This document shows, in pieces, positions 33,185 to 45,269 of a stretch of 64,000 nt of DNA. The notes under the pieces were generated by a model. That model did no database searches and was not told the DNA's origin. It saw nothing but the letters and a program-made list of their open reading frames with translations. This DNA is from Arenicola marina (Eukaryota > Annelida > Polychaeta > Arenicolidae): positions 17,511,971-17,575,970 of the forward strand of contig OZ025257.1 in assembly GCA_964019135.1 (NCBI GenBank), in the 5' to 3' direction. The position numbers were made by a program, and so were the translations under genes. The first letter of the stretch is position 1; each line of letters begins with the position of its first letter.

Positions 33185-33965
33185 AACTGTCGCCCACAGA
33201 GTGAAGCATAATGACTGAATTGGAGCATTCCCCCACACCACCCCTCCCTCCCGTCCCGGAGAATAAGTCATAATCCCCGCTGTCTACGTGTGCTTGGTTG
33301 GTCAGGCGCTAATCCCTTTTCTCTCATAGACAGAGTGCTAAAATTACGGAGCTCTCTGAAACGGAAATTATAGGTTTCCGTCATAACAACGGTCGTGTAT
33401 TTTACATGTACAAAATTATGTTATCACTTTACCAATAACTAACACAACCAGACAGCACGAGTAACACATCAAGACGAAGGCTGTATTCCACGTCAGGCCC
33501 CTCTTTTACAGGCAGTATACCTTGTGGCCACTGAAGGCATACACTGCAAACCCCACCTGGTTTATGACCATGAACACACATTCATCATAACGTGCCAAAC
33601 CCTATATATAACCCTGGTATAATGACCAGTACGTTACAACAACGTCAAAGAAACTGTTGAACTTCGACAATAGTTGACTGTCTCCACAGCTGTCTTAGAT
33701 GGACCGCCATGACGGCAGATGGTCCCTGTTTTACGTTTGCGTTATGTTACGTAACGTCCCACCAGGATATCCTGTACAATACTTGTGGGCTATCATCACT
33801 CTACCAATATCGGGTGTGTTGGTGGCAGTATGATAAAGGTAGTATGATAAACGTAGCTGACCGTGTGTCGATCTGTGTGATCCTACTATCGTCACCACCA
33901 TGTGTATAACAGTGTGGATTCAGTAATATATACATGTCTTATGTGTGACGCATTGCTGCCAGTAA
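33185..33965. repeat. Duplicated flank, Unit B copy
   Basis: The sequence aligns with 60,495-61,690 apart from the MITE in Unit C. The uninterrupted text GCAGTATACCTTGTGGCCAC at about 33,512 is the empty site for that MITE. No gene is recognised. Confidence 0.7.
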
Positions 33966-33969
33966 TGTC

Positions 33970-34660
33970 GTGATATATGACACATATCGTGATATATGAC
34001 TCGTATCGTGATATATGACTCACATCGTGATATATGACTGCCTCGTGATGTATATCTCACGTATCATGATATATGACATATATCATGATATATGACACAT
34101 ATCGTGATATATGACTCATATCGTGATATATGACACACATCGTGATATATGACTCATATCGTGATATATGACTCACATCGTGATATATGACTGGCCTCGT
34201 GATGTATATCTCACGTATCATGATATATGACACATATCGTGATATATGACTCATATCGTGATATATGACACACATCGTGATATATGACTCATATCGTGAT
34301 ATATGACTCACATCGTGATATATGACTGGCCTCGTGATGTATATCTCACGTATCATGATATATGACACATATCGTGATATATGACTCATATCGTGATATA
34401 TGACTCGTATCGTGATATATGACTCATATCGTGATATATGACTCACATCGTGATGTATGACCCACGCATCTTGATATATGACTCACGCGTCGTGAAGTAT
34501 GATTCACATTTCGTGATATACGACACACATCGTGATATATAACTAACATCGTGATATATGACTCACATCGTGATATATGACAAACGCATCGTGATATATG
34601 ATTCACATATCGTGATATATGACACACATCGTGATATATGACTCACATCGTGATATCGTT
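33970..34660. repeat. 19-bp satellite, expanded array
   Basis: About 35 units of ATCGTGATATATGACTCAT. A higher-order unit of about 134 bp, marked by CTGGCCTCGTGATGTATATC (34,191 and 34,325), is superimposed. Unit C retains only about five diverged units (61,690-61,795). The long minus-strand ORFs (HISRYESYIT-type) are repeat artefacts. Confidence 0.92.
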
Positions 34661-34899
34661 TAATAATTCGAGGCGACTTAATCCTCCACCCTCCCTCCCC
34701 CATTGCACGATTGAAAAGGCACTTTGGTAAAGTCAATAACAGGAGGACGTTGGTTGTGTATTCAGAACGCCTTTACCACTTTTGGTCATATCGCGTGTGT
34801 GGGAGATGGAAGGAAAACGCCATGTCCCTGGGATAATCCCTTACACTTTGCGAAGAAGGACATGGGATCTTCATCGTACGACCACAAAAGACATGATTA

Positions 34900-34982
34900 C
34901 AGCGGGGCTCGAACCACAGATCCACGTGCCGTTAGACTCTTAGGTGGCCAGAGCGCTCCACGCGAGACCGCTCTATCCCATT
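34900..34982 (-). other. tRNA-like segment with B-box
   Basis: The minus strand holds TAGAGCGGTCTCGCG (A-box-like, about 34,975) and GGTTCGAGCCC (B-box, 34,915-34,905). The spacing is about right for a tRNA-derived SINE head. It is conserved at 62,012-62,079. No paired acceptor stem was seen. Confidence 0.3.
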
Positions 34983-35334
34983 TTCAAGTGACGTAGATGC
35001 AGGTTCCGGCTTAATTGCTAAATACAGGCAGGTGAAGGATTTATATAATTATTCAGATGAACTGATGTTTTTGAAAAAGAGATAGCCAGCAGGTGTTCGG
35101 GGCGTTGCCTTAATAATGTTTGCAATGGTATTTTTAAATAAAGACATAATATGACTGCCCGTCATACAGCGCCAGCTATTCAATAACGTGAATGTACGTC
35201 ACGAAACGTTGAATGATCGTTTTTGACTAGTTCTTAATGTTTTAAAGCGTCATATTCTTGCATTGAAATTAATTAAACGATCCGGTTGATTGAACTTACA
35301 GGTTTCATCCCCAACCTTCTTTTCCAAACGCCCT

Positions 35335-35570
35335 AACCCCGGCCATGCCGCCGCTGTGCCCTCGTCCCCCTTTCCTCCGACCTGGCCCCGCCGCCGCTGT
35401 GCCTCCGTCCCCCTTACCCCGGCCCGTCTCCTCCCCCCCCCCCCCCGTCCCCATTTTCCCCGCCAGTCCCTGTTTCCCCCCCGTCCTGGCCCCGCCGTCG
35501 TACCCCTCGCCCCACCCTTCCCGTTTGCCCCGAGGCGGGAGCCCCCCATCCCCGGATGTGGCCTACATCC
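35335..35570. repeat. C-rich low-complexity tract
   Basis: It contains imperfect repeats of CCGCCGCTGTGCC and CCGTCCCCCTT. A shortened version is at 62,410-62,500 in Unit C. It produces proline- or glycine-rich spurious ORFs. Confidence 0.75.
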
Positions 35571-35701
35571 CTCGGATCGCCGCTAATCAGTTCAGAAAGG
35601 GGTCATTATGGTGTTAGAAGGACGCTTTCCTCAGAGACAAAACTTGGCGGAACATCTGTTTTAGAGCATATCGAGAATCTCGGATAGAGGCGCCCCATCC
35701 C

Positions 35702-35944
35702 TCAGAGTTTGACCCACCATCGTCCCCATCGACCACTCTTAAGGCAATAATTGCGTAAAAAGGCTGAGCCATCACGGTCACCGGGGGTCTGAAGATCGGC
35801 GCGGGCCTGGCCGAAAGCCTGCATGAGGCGAACTTCAAGTGGCAGGCGGAGTTTTGCACTGGAGCCACTTGCGAACGGTTCGATCGAGAGTCGTTGGCGG
35901 TCCGACAAGGCGAATGGACCATTTAAATGAGGCATCGTCAGCAT
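35702..35944 (-). CDS. Candidate first exon of unidentified gene, Unit B
   Basis: The minus-strand ORF begins with ATG in the context CTTACCATGC and reads MLTMPHLNGPFALSDRQRLS. The region LEVRLMQAFGQARADLQTP looks helical. The Unit C copy (62,623-62,892) keeps the frame from the ATG through DGSAFLRNY. TATATA lies 45-50 nt upstream in both. A donor-like CCCCCGGTGACC lies inside the ORF, so the coding part may end near 35,785. No downstream exon was identified and the family is unknown. Confidence 0.35.
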   Translation of the reverse strand: MLTMPHLNGPFALSDRQRLSIEPFASGSSAKLRLPLEVRLMQAFGQARADLQTPGDRDGSAFLRNYCLKSGRWGRWWVKL

Positions 35945-35988
35945 GGTAAGCGGTGTGGGATCTGGAAACCAATGTGTTCACGGGTCCA

Positions 35989-35997
35989 GTATATATG
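35989..35997 (-). promoter_or_regulatory. TATA box of candidate gene at 35,944
   Basis: The minus strand reads CCATATATACTGG about 45 nt upstream of the ATG. It is unchanged at 62,939-62,946 in Unit C. Confidence 0.45.
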
Positions 35998-36139
35998 GCT
36001 CGTTACTGGTGTTTTACTGGCGATTAGGGTCCCAGCCGGTGTGTTGACGTTGACATGGCGAAAGAATCAGTCATGTTCATAACTTCAGCTATATTCAACC
36101 ATTTGACATAACGTCCCATTGTAATGACATGTGAAACGA

Positions 36140-37155
36140 ACGTGTGTCACAATCGTACAGCAGCAGAGCGTTAGTTCAGATAATAACATGGCGAAGACCT
36201 GCGCACAACGAGTGTTATGTAATGTATTTTTTTTCTAATGCTTTAAAGGCTGAAGCGCCTTTTCCCGCAAATTTATTCAGTTCCCAAAATGAGCTCAAAG
36301 CTGAATTGAATACCCACCAATCGGGTGTGAGAAATAGGTCGATGCTATAAAAGTTTTTTTCAAAAAAATGGCGAACGCATAAACTATACTTCCAATTATT
36401 CGCAGAAATCACATATTAGGATCGAGGATACTTTGTACAAAACAGACCTCCGTGTGGGTCAAGACAACAATTTCATTAAAGATAGTTTTTGTCCGTTGCT
36501 GTCTGTAAGCCGCAAAATAATACATCTATTAGGGATTGAACGCACAACCAAACTTCCGGTTTCTTTGTGATCTGGTGGCTTTGAATGAGCCTACATTTGT
36601 ACACTCAAGCCAAATTTGCTACAATTTCACCTTTAATGAGGAGGACTGTTTGATACAGAGGTACCAAATGCTGTAACATGAGCAACCTAAGAAGACTTTC
36701 TTCCTCGTGGCATTTTTTTCTTTTGCATCCTGCCTGTCTTTCTGTAACCGGCCAATGCCACATTGTAAGGCAGTGCTTTGATGTATATATCCCACGCCAT
36801 ATCGTCCATAACGGCTGGGCTTGTGGTGAATAACACTAGCCCACACAATGGGATGGCGGTGTCAGAGGCAAACACTGGGGCAGTCGGTCGATCAATGGCG
36901 GTGCGCCGTCGGCTCTCCTTTAGATTGCTACACGGGGACAGCGGACACCGCGGGTCACCTCACAGAGAGCTGCAGATACTCAACTTCCGTGGCTTGGACA
37001 ATGGACGACTTCCTTCAAGGAATATTACCACGTCATTAAATAGACCCCATGAGACTGGCGATTCAACCTCGGTCATAACTCTTATGAGGTAGTTCTTTTC
37101 TCTTAGCCGGTAGTACGGGCGCGATGCAAATAGCAACCCGGATGCTAAAATCACG
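36140..37155. repeat. Duplicated flank, end of Unit B
   Basis: The sequence aligns with 63,080-64,000 up to the window end. Minus-strand ORFs at 36,960-37,154 and 36,687-36,875 are open in Unit B only; the latter is broken in Unit C. No family is recognised. Confidence 0.65.
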
Positions 37156-37445
37156 TTTCACTCATAAATGAAGGATTTATATATATATATATAATATTTG
37201 TCTCAGAAGAAGGTGGGTCCAACAGAGAGGCCAATTTGCATCGAGTATCAGTAGCACCTGCACTGAAATGATGACAAATATCACATAAATATAATATCAT
37301 TTGTATATTATATATCGCATGACACGCAATCACTGAACGATTCAGTATTGTTGAATATAGGGACACATACAGAATAAATAAAATTGCTGATCGATTAACG
37401 GGGATTGGCTGAGAGGGCTTAGGGGACGCTTGGGGCTCAGGCTGG

Positions 37446-37454
37446 TATAAATAG
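37446..37454 (+). promoter_or_regulatory. TATA box-like TATAAATAG
   Basis: A canonical TATAAATAG lies 127 nt upstream of a plus-strand 112-codon ORF (37,581-37,919). No other promoter element is recognised. Confidence 0.35.
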
Positions 37455-37580
37455 AAGTGGTGGAAACTATCGGACCGCTACCGTGACGTCATCATCAGCT
37501 GGAATGCGCTACCTCTATGACTAGGGCAGTGGTTAGCGTTCAACCGTTATCAGATTAATATAAAATCTGTCCTTCTGGGA

Positions 37581-37919
37581 ATGAACTTTGGTTTCATAGT
37601 TTTAATAAACAATCATGATCGCTGGTCTTTGTTTCCTCATAAACACGACCATCAACTCGATATTACTCCCCAACAGTTAGTCGTTATAGACAGTTCCAGA
37701 TACACCAGGCGACATCTATCGTCAAAAATATACACTGCGTGCTACGGGTTAGAAGCAGATTCTCGCATGCGTTTACCATGCATGCCTATGGAGTTAGTTC
37801 ATGTGCCTGGCTTCAACGTTTCTTTCGTCAGGGGAAGGTTTGTTCTATGGCATTGTTATTTACAGAACAAACACGCAAGATGTCTCCATAAACTTTCTTG
37901 TCAGTATTATATTATATAA
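37581..37919 (+). CDS. Hypothetical 112-codon ORF, doubtful
   Basis: It starts MNFGFIVLINNHDRW and ends in low-complexity AT sequence. It has a TATA-like element upstream but no recognisable domain, signal peptide or paralogue in the window. It may be a chance ORF. Confidence 0.15.
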   Translation: MNFGFIVLINNHDRWSLFPHKHDHQLDITPQQLVVIDSSRYTRRHLSSKIYTACYGLEADSRMRLPCMPMELVHVPGFNVSFVRGRFVLWHCYLQNKHARCLHKLSCQYYII

Positions 37920-40900
37920 TGGAATCACAGCTTATATGTCACTAAATTTGGAACAGTTTAATTTCCTATCTGTTCGGCTTCCCGTTCGACAATCCTGGTT
38001 GCTGCGCAACAAGGCCACTTCAGTGCACTCGGATTCGTATTGAAAAGACAGTGTATACCGATCCATATAATCGTTTTATAACAAGTTATAAATGGTACAC
38101 ATCTGGAACCAAGTTATGTTTTCTGTACAAGATATATCCCTGAATCAGATATGTAACATATCTGGACAAAATAGTCACCGATCATTATTTCCGCACTGAA
38201 GAACAGCAGCACACCGAGAATATGGCCGCTTTCCTGCCACGCGCAGCGTTGTGACAGTAGTTAGGTTCGCCGGTTGGCATTTATATCAGCTGTTTCCGCG
38301 GTTTTGATGCTTCCATCTCGTCCTTAAAATGGTATTATTTGATAGTCAAGATATTTATCTGTACAAAGTGGGCTTTGGTTTTTTTGTTGACCTATGATAA
38401 ACTGTTGAAAATTATGATAAGTCAGTACTCGCCTTTTGCATGTTATGCAGCACAGAGCGAGCTAGAGTTACCCGAAACACGCGAACGCCAGAATTTTCCC
38501 TGGAACGGTCTATTGACTGAAATTTATCTCGTGGGTAACCTCAGCTTGCCATTGAACAGTGAGCATTTAAAACTCGCGGGTTAGCGAGCTGCGGAGACGG
38601 TGGCACGTGATCGATGACAGGTATCACCCTCACAGACGCATACAACATGAAGACATATTAAATTACGTCAAAGAGCACCGGGTCAATGCTATCAACTCAC
38701 ATGGTAGAAATCGGTGATCCTTAGCCCAGCTCACTTTTCATGAAACCATTAACTGAATACGCTATTGAGAATTGCTTCACGATACGTGGCATGGTATGTC
38801 CCAGAAAACCAGAAACTCCGAGTAACGGGACTTTCTTCCAGCCTTGATCTTTAGCGCTGATGCGATATGCTCCTAGCGGGGTAGGGGGGGGGGTAGCTTT
38901 TCTCCTGCCACTTTTTGCACCCGGGTCGAATGCGTGCGCATTCATTCAGTATGCAGATTTTTGCATTTTCCCGATGCAGATTTTTCAACGTGTAATTAAC
39001 CATTCCGTTTTCGTACAATCACAGCGCTAAATATTTTTAAATATCTCAAGCTCGAAAACATATATACGGTACCATTAGCAGAGTAAATCCTGAAAGGGGT
39101 ATATTTGATTGCAAACTTCAATTTTCAAGTATGAATGATAATTCTGATGGTTAAATGTGACGCAAAGGGACTATAGGGTAAGCGGAACGCCCTCTGCGGA
39201 GGATGTGGAAACAGAGCGCTATGCAAAGCCCCGCTCTACGTGTTGGAGCTAACTAATGATTGTCAAACGAGAGTGTTGCTCATCGATACGCCGGATCCTG
39301 TGTGTTTGCTTTTTCGAGAGCTTTTAGCGACCACCATTAGGATAAGAATGTGGTCTTTAAAAACTTGTGCATATCATTACTATTTAGCTAAAGTAATTTG
39401 AGATAAACAACTTCAAATTCAAATGCATTGGCTTCAAAATCTGTCACTCTGATTCCGGAGAGACCCATGATAAATAATAAACATATCGACACACATGTAC
39501 ACCAAAAAATTCACATGACCATGCGATTGCAAAACCGTGGACACATGAGCGATAATACCGGTCCTTCAGGCCGTTTATTGATTTTTGGGGCTATGCCGGA
39601 CTCATTTCGGCCAACTATGATTGGCTTATATTTAGACTGAATTAAACACAATCCATGGGGCTCGCCGATAGGCGGCGAGTCATTCCAAACTGCCATGTGG
39701 GACGTAACGCTTCGTCCGCACAAATTTGGCACTTCGAATCCTATTTAGATGACTGTGAGAAACAACTGATGGGTCGAATGTTTCAACGACTACGTGATTA
39801 AACCATATCATCTTCGGAAAACTACCTAAGATAAGAATAACACAAAAATCGTCCTCAACGCAACGTACCGCCCGCTTTTCGATTGGCATGGTGGGGTATT
39901 ATCGCTCACCTTCCTATTTACTTTCGTAAACAACAGAGATCTGTGTGTTTTTTTCGTAACTCTGCCAGGTCTACAGACTTTATCCTTGACAAATTTAGTG
40001 CAGGCTCACCTGGCTACATATTTTAATCTCCTTATTTGCATTGTCTGGTTGCGACATGACTCACGAGTAGCCTTTTACTGTAGCAGTACTCAGTGACAGA
40101 CTGACGCTGTCTGATTGAGTTTTGCGTCACGCCGATCGCACTATCGGCCCTATTTATCGATCTAGTACCTTCAGCTCCGAAGGCGAAAGAGTACGTCAGC
40201 ACTAAATAACACATTAATATGTATAGGTGTCACCTAAATGGCGAGCGAAGTAGTACCGCCATCTGACCGTCAATGTTAAAACTTAACATGCAGGATTTTT
40301 CCATAAGAAATATTTAGATGTTTTCCATGCACCCGGATGATGCATTTGGATTCTTATTCAATTATATACAATGATATAGCATGACGTGATTATATATGTT
40401 GTGTGGGTCACCCTAGACCTCCAGTATTAACGGTACATTGTCGAAAATCTAATATTGCTATAATTTAATACCCTTAATATTGAAACAGATACAACAGAGT
40501 GATCATTAAATTTATATATTTTGAAGAGACTAGGACTCGCCAAATCAGACAGTAATATTTTCAATGGATCTATGTATTTAGATGCTATTGATATAAATAC
40601 AAATACCTGTAGAATGGCATGTTGTTTACAACACTTCCTTTATGATATTGAGATATCTCGCGAGGAAATGTGTTGATAAATTATATATATAACATTGTAT
40701 TGCATTTGTTTGCTTCTTTACAGGTAGGTACATATTATAACCCCATATATATAGATCTACTACCAAGATCAAGCACATTTTCATGAGAATATGTTGAATT
40801 GTGTATTTTCTGCTTGAACAAATCGAAGAGCTATAAGAATGGCAACTGTAATAATAACACGAATATTATATGAGACATAAAATGCTGACCCTACTTTTCT

Positions 40901-42174
40901 AACTTGGACAACATTACATACAAGTTAACGAATGTGTTTAATTTGTATAATGGCAATGAGATTAGTAAACTAATGATGATTTATTTTGGAAAGTAAAGTA
41001 AATAATATTAAATGAACTGCAAATACATGTATTAGTAGAGAATAAATACATGGTATGTACATGTAGGCAAAATGGGAAATATCACAATTGAGATATTTTA
41101 TAAAATGATTATACGTTTCAAAATCTGTATGCATACTTGTATATCATTCAATAATCCTTTACATGGCACTTTACAGACTAGCCCCCCGAACACTAAACAA
41201 TTTATCAATCAGGTATACCTTGAGCAAAGTATGCTTGTGTAGTCAACACAATGTCACACATGTCATGCCAGTAGATCTCTAATATCAAATGAATGAAACT
41301 TAAACTAGTCACTATGGTCGTTCCTAAAATCAGGGATCTTTGTTATCGTCATTAAAGAACAGTCACTCAATAGTAGATGTGAAGAATACTGACTTGTTTC
41401 TATCTACAATGCCTCGAATGCAACTGGTGTTTTCACATAAATTGCCTTTGTTAAACTGAGTTGTATTTCGCAACAAATCTGAACAAGGCAAGTAATATAA
41501 TATAGTGAGCTTAGCCTTGAAATGTTAAATGTCATGTTAGCAACTATTGATGGGCTAAGAATTTGTATACTGACTCAATGCCAGTCCATGGTAATGGATA
41601 TTGTGTAAGTTTCTATGGTCACACTGCATATGAATGGAACTGTGAAGTCCACAGATTTAATAATTTATCTCAACCACTTAGCTTTTGTCTACCAGGTTTC
41701 CTTTGTTTAATAGATTGTTATGCCAATAGATTATTTTTTCAACAGATTTAATTTTCAAGGTGAAGACCTTGGCACTTATTCAAATGCAATATTTCGTTTT
41801 TTACTTTTCCTCAATTCATGGCCGTCGTTGTGCACTTTTTATGAGTACCTTTTTTTACTTCAATTGCTTCTTTTCTTCACCAAGTTCTTTTCCATTTACA
41901 AATTATTCTAGTCAAAATAGGCAGAACATGTGGTGGTCAAAGAATTCCTTATTTGATCAACTATTGTTTTCTCCGAAAAGCCCTTGACTCTTCTACCAAG
42001 CCAATTATTATTTACTTGACTTATCTCAGCGAATTGCCTCTTTTGTCCTTTTTTTGCTTCAATGGCTTGTTTTCTCAACAAATTTGCAGTGGCTCTAAAG
42101 ATTGGGTTGCTTTTTGTGAATTTCACTTTCTTCATTCATGAATGTTTTTCCTTTCGTATCATTATCTCTCTTGT
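37920..42174. other. Gene-poor AT-rich spacer between Units B and C
   Basis: Only short ORFs without splice or domain support are seen. It is very AT-rich from about 40,240. A small hairpin, CTCGCCGATAGGCGGCGAG, lies at about 39,661-39,679. No match to other parts of the window was noticed. Confidence 0.5.
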
Positions 42175-42345
42175 ATCGAACGGCTTTGTCAGGATTTATT
42201 CCACAACACTGACAAGGACTCGTCTTGCTACGCTACAAGGGTGTATGCTTAGCCCGCTGTTGTTGGCGTTGTATATCAGCGAATACATTGACATGCTCTC
42301 CGAGGCGCACTGTCCAGACATGTTACTAGGGCGAGTTTGGTCCTA
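42175..42345 (+). pseudogene. LINE RT remnant at left edge of Unit C
   Basis: The plus strand reads LATLQGCMLSPLLLALYISE and YIDMLSEAHCPDMLLG. This is the RT motif QGxxLSPLLxALY and the segment after it. It is the best preserved copy of the fragment that flanks the methyltransferase modules. Confidence 0.7.
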
Positions 42346-43210
42346 ACTGCGAGATGCCGGCATACTGACAGGAAAAGCTTTGTCCTGACTTTGGCATAAG
42401 TCGCCATACTGTATTTCAGTGCTTTAGCCTAACTGAGACGAGTCGCCATCATATCCTGGATTTGGCAGAAGTCAAAATACTACAATTCAGAGCTTATCGT
42501 AACTTTGGCATGCGTCGGTATACCGGCAGGAAGAATTCTGTTCTAACCCCGACATGTCCGAACATTGTATGGCAGGGCTTTCGTTTGCAGCGCTGTATCC
42601 TTACTTAGACATTCGTGGGCCATTACAGCGCTTATTTCAGAACATGGAAGTGGTTCCTTTGACATAACTCAAAGAAGTTAAAACGTTTATTTCAATTTTA
42701 TTTTATTACCCTTCAGATATACATTGATACCAAGTAATTAATAATACCTGAATAAATATACATAAAAAATAATGTTGAGATTATGGCCTTATTGCTAAGT
42801 CACTAGGCCGTAGTGTGCAAGAAGAGAAGACCGGTGGCTATACTTGATCATATATATTTTATATATATATAAATATTCGAAAAGAAACCACAAACCATTC
42901 GCACCCCTCTCAATATTTTATAATTATGTACCCGCTTAGTTCGACATAATATTAACGTAGTCCGGTAATGCATCATTTTTCACTTAATGGTAGATGTATC
43001 TCTCCGCCAAGCTGCGTGCTCTGGTCATATAAACCGACAGATGTGATTTACCCCTGTTTGCACCTGGTCACTGAAGCAAACGCGTACCAATTAAAAGACT
43101 TTGAATTGACGCAATGACATGCAATATGTTTTTTTACCAAGACACCGAAATACCATTGCCTTCTATGTATGATTGAACTGTGAAATCTCATATATATGTT
43201 AATAAAAAAT

Positions 43211-43241
<31 letters not shown>

Positions 43242-43276
43242 ACCCTGTCATCAGAATTAGGCATCCCAGTTATGCG
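42346..43276. repeat. Left flank of methyltransferase module, Unit C, first part
   Basis: Degenerate 41-bp repeats (42,346-42,600) are followed by the AT-rich block that aligns with 7,540-8,240 and 1,440-1,960. The block is cut at 43,279 by the 7.8-kb insertion and resumes at 51,077. A (TA)n tract lies at 43,217-43,241. Confidence 0.75.
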
Positions 43277-43689
43277 CATATTCCAGCATTTGGCAGACCG
43301 CCATCTTAGGCAGACCAAACAGTGGTCTGCCTAATTTTCCAGAAGTCGTTACTCATGTGAACGTGTCTGATTTCTCTATATTCGGTGCTTACCGTGAACC
43401 CAGACGCCTACATAATTACAGAAACATAAAAACTTTTAATATATTCTTAATCTAATTGAACTGTGAAACATTTTAGCATCTTAGAATTACGGTCGTGTAT
43501 ATATACAAAAAGTTAAAAACCAGTCTTAAGTGCCCCCCATTAAATTCGCTATTATTTACAATTTGGGGTATATATCACAATTGTGAAGGGAGAATTATAA
43601 TATTGCTGTCTTTTCGCATCTTTTTTGACCGATCCTCATGAAGTTATGCCCAAAACATAAAAACAGGCCAATTTGTACACCATCGTGTG

Positions 43690-43821
43690 CCGCGGTGTAC
43701 ATCTTTCTGACGTGTGAACATCGCGCATGCGTACTCGCATTGTCAATACCAAAATGGCGACAGTTTAGCAGTCGAAGCGTCGCCGTCTGCACCTCATTCT
43801 CGCAAGTGGACAACAATCCAG
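43690..43821 (+). other. Candidate non-coding first exon of the gene in the insertion
   Basis: This is a locally GC-richer stretch with two CGCGCATGCG-like sites. A minimal upstream ORF ATGGCGACAGTTTAG (M-A-T-V-stop) lies at about 43,752. The exon ends AATCCAG followed by donor GTAAGA (43,822). The start is not determined. Confidence 0.35.
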
Positions 43822-44951
43822 GTAAGACTAGCTTTCATATAGTTATACTTTGCATTCGGGTAAATAGTAGATTATAGCGATCAATGTATGCCTAGTCGAA
43901 CTGTAGAAACAACGAGATAAAGTGACATTGCTGACTTTATGACCTGTGACATTGGCAATCCGATCGTTCGCCGGTTCAACACCGAAAGGCGACAAATTGA
44001 CAGTCAAACAGACGTCAAGCAACGATACAGTTTTAAATATTGCAATTTTTAGTAGATCTAATATTCTACAATATTCATGAAATGCTACAATTTTCTTATC
44101 TCGCAGTCGCTAATCCTAGTTGATCGGGTTTCAGAAATATTGTCTGCAAAGTCTATTCGTGTCCGTGACCTTGGCTTGTTCTAAATTGTTCATGAATGTT
44201 GTTGACATGGTTGTAGGCCTGAAGGTTGTTTAGGTTAGGCTAACAGGAAAGTTAGAGGGGTGGATCTAGGCCTATACTATAGGAAGGAGGTTATAGGATG
44301 GACGCACTGCCCCCCCCCCCCCCACCACCCCCTCGAAAACCTGAGCATATAGACAACTGTAAAAATCAGGCTTTTCGACGAAACAACTGATTCACAAAGT
44401 CAGTGACATTTTGTAGATCTATGCAACCCATTGCCATTGGCAGTGGCAGATCCAAGCCAAGCCGAGGCAAGCTGGCAGTGGGGGGTTATACATACTCCTC
44501 TCAAGTTAGAGGATGTCAAAGACTATTAAAGTAAAACACATTTTGATGACCCTTATTGACAAAGATATTTTTTCTCCTCAAAATCAATGCTATTTAAGGT
44601 GCAGACCAGCTCCAGCCCCAAATGAGATAATGGCTAAATGAGTGATGACATGCATATGTATCTGTTGGAGGGGGTTAGGTGGTGTTTACCATAATGAACA
44701 AAGTCATAGGTCAAAAAGGAAAAAAAATGCAACCTGACACTGCTACATGGTATAGGTAATTTCAGTGTTCATGCTACTGTCTCTTGGATAGATAGAATAT
44801 ATAGATTTAATTGCTGATTTTATTACATAGCGATATACTTATCATAAAATAAATAACCCACAGTCAACATGGTCAATATACTGGTATCATTGATGCTTAG
44901 ACCTAGTGTTGATCTGTTTGGTTATTGGAACAACCTTTTTATTTGTTTCAG

Positions 44952-44989
44952 AATTAATTTCAATGGCACTTTCAAGAGGAAAGCAGCTT
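44952..44989 (+). CDS. Candidate exon encoding MALSRGKQL
   Basis: The acceptor TTTGTTTCAG precedes a 38-nt exon with ATG at 44,963, ending in phase 0 at donor GTAAGT. It joins in frame to the 27-nt mini-exons (FKASIMPKK) and then to LKDMSPVDDARMWSGQRRL and a stop in the exon at 47,222. The predicted product is 37 residues with one mini-exon, plus 9 for each extra one. It may be an upstream ORF and not a real protein. Confidence 0.35.
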
Positions 44990-45269
44990 GTAAGTCTTAT
45001 GTATATAATTCTGAAACTTGTTTTTATTCTCACTTAATTGGTTTTGTCAAAATAGCTGTTGTGTTCTATAATTAGATATCTTATTGTTTTGACCAAGGGA
45101 TCTATTAAATTCAGTTGGAAACATGGCCAGAAATGTGGCATCTGTGTTATAGTATATAGCTATATTATTAGGCCCAGACTCTCCTTGAGTAAATAAGTTA
45201 AAGTATTATATTTATATCTATATCATAAGCATATGGGAGCAATAAGCACATGAAGCCTTTAACATGTTT

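Noticed and set aside
34057..34627. Long minus-strand ORFs rich in HISRY and SYITM
   Set aside because: They are translations of the 19-bp satellite, which has no stop in that frame.
35290..35617. Proline-rich plus-strand and glycine-rich minus-strand ORFs near 100 codons
   Set aside because: C-rich low-complexity sequence that is greatly shortened in Unit C with no frame conservation.
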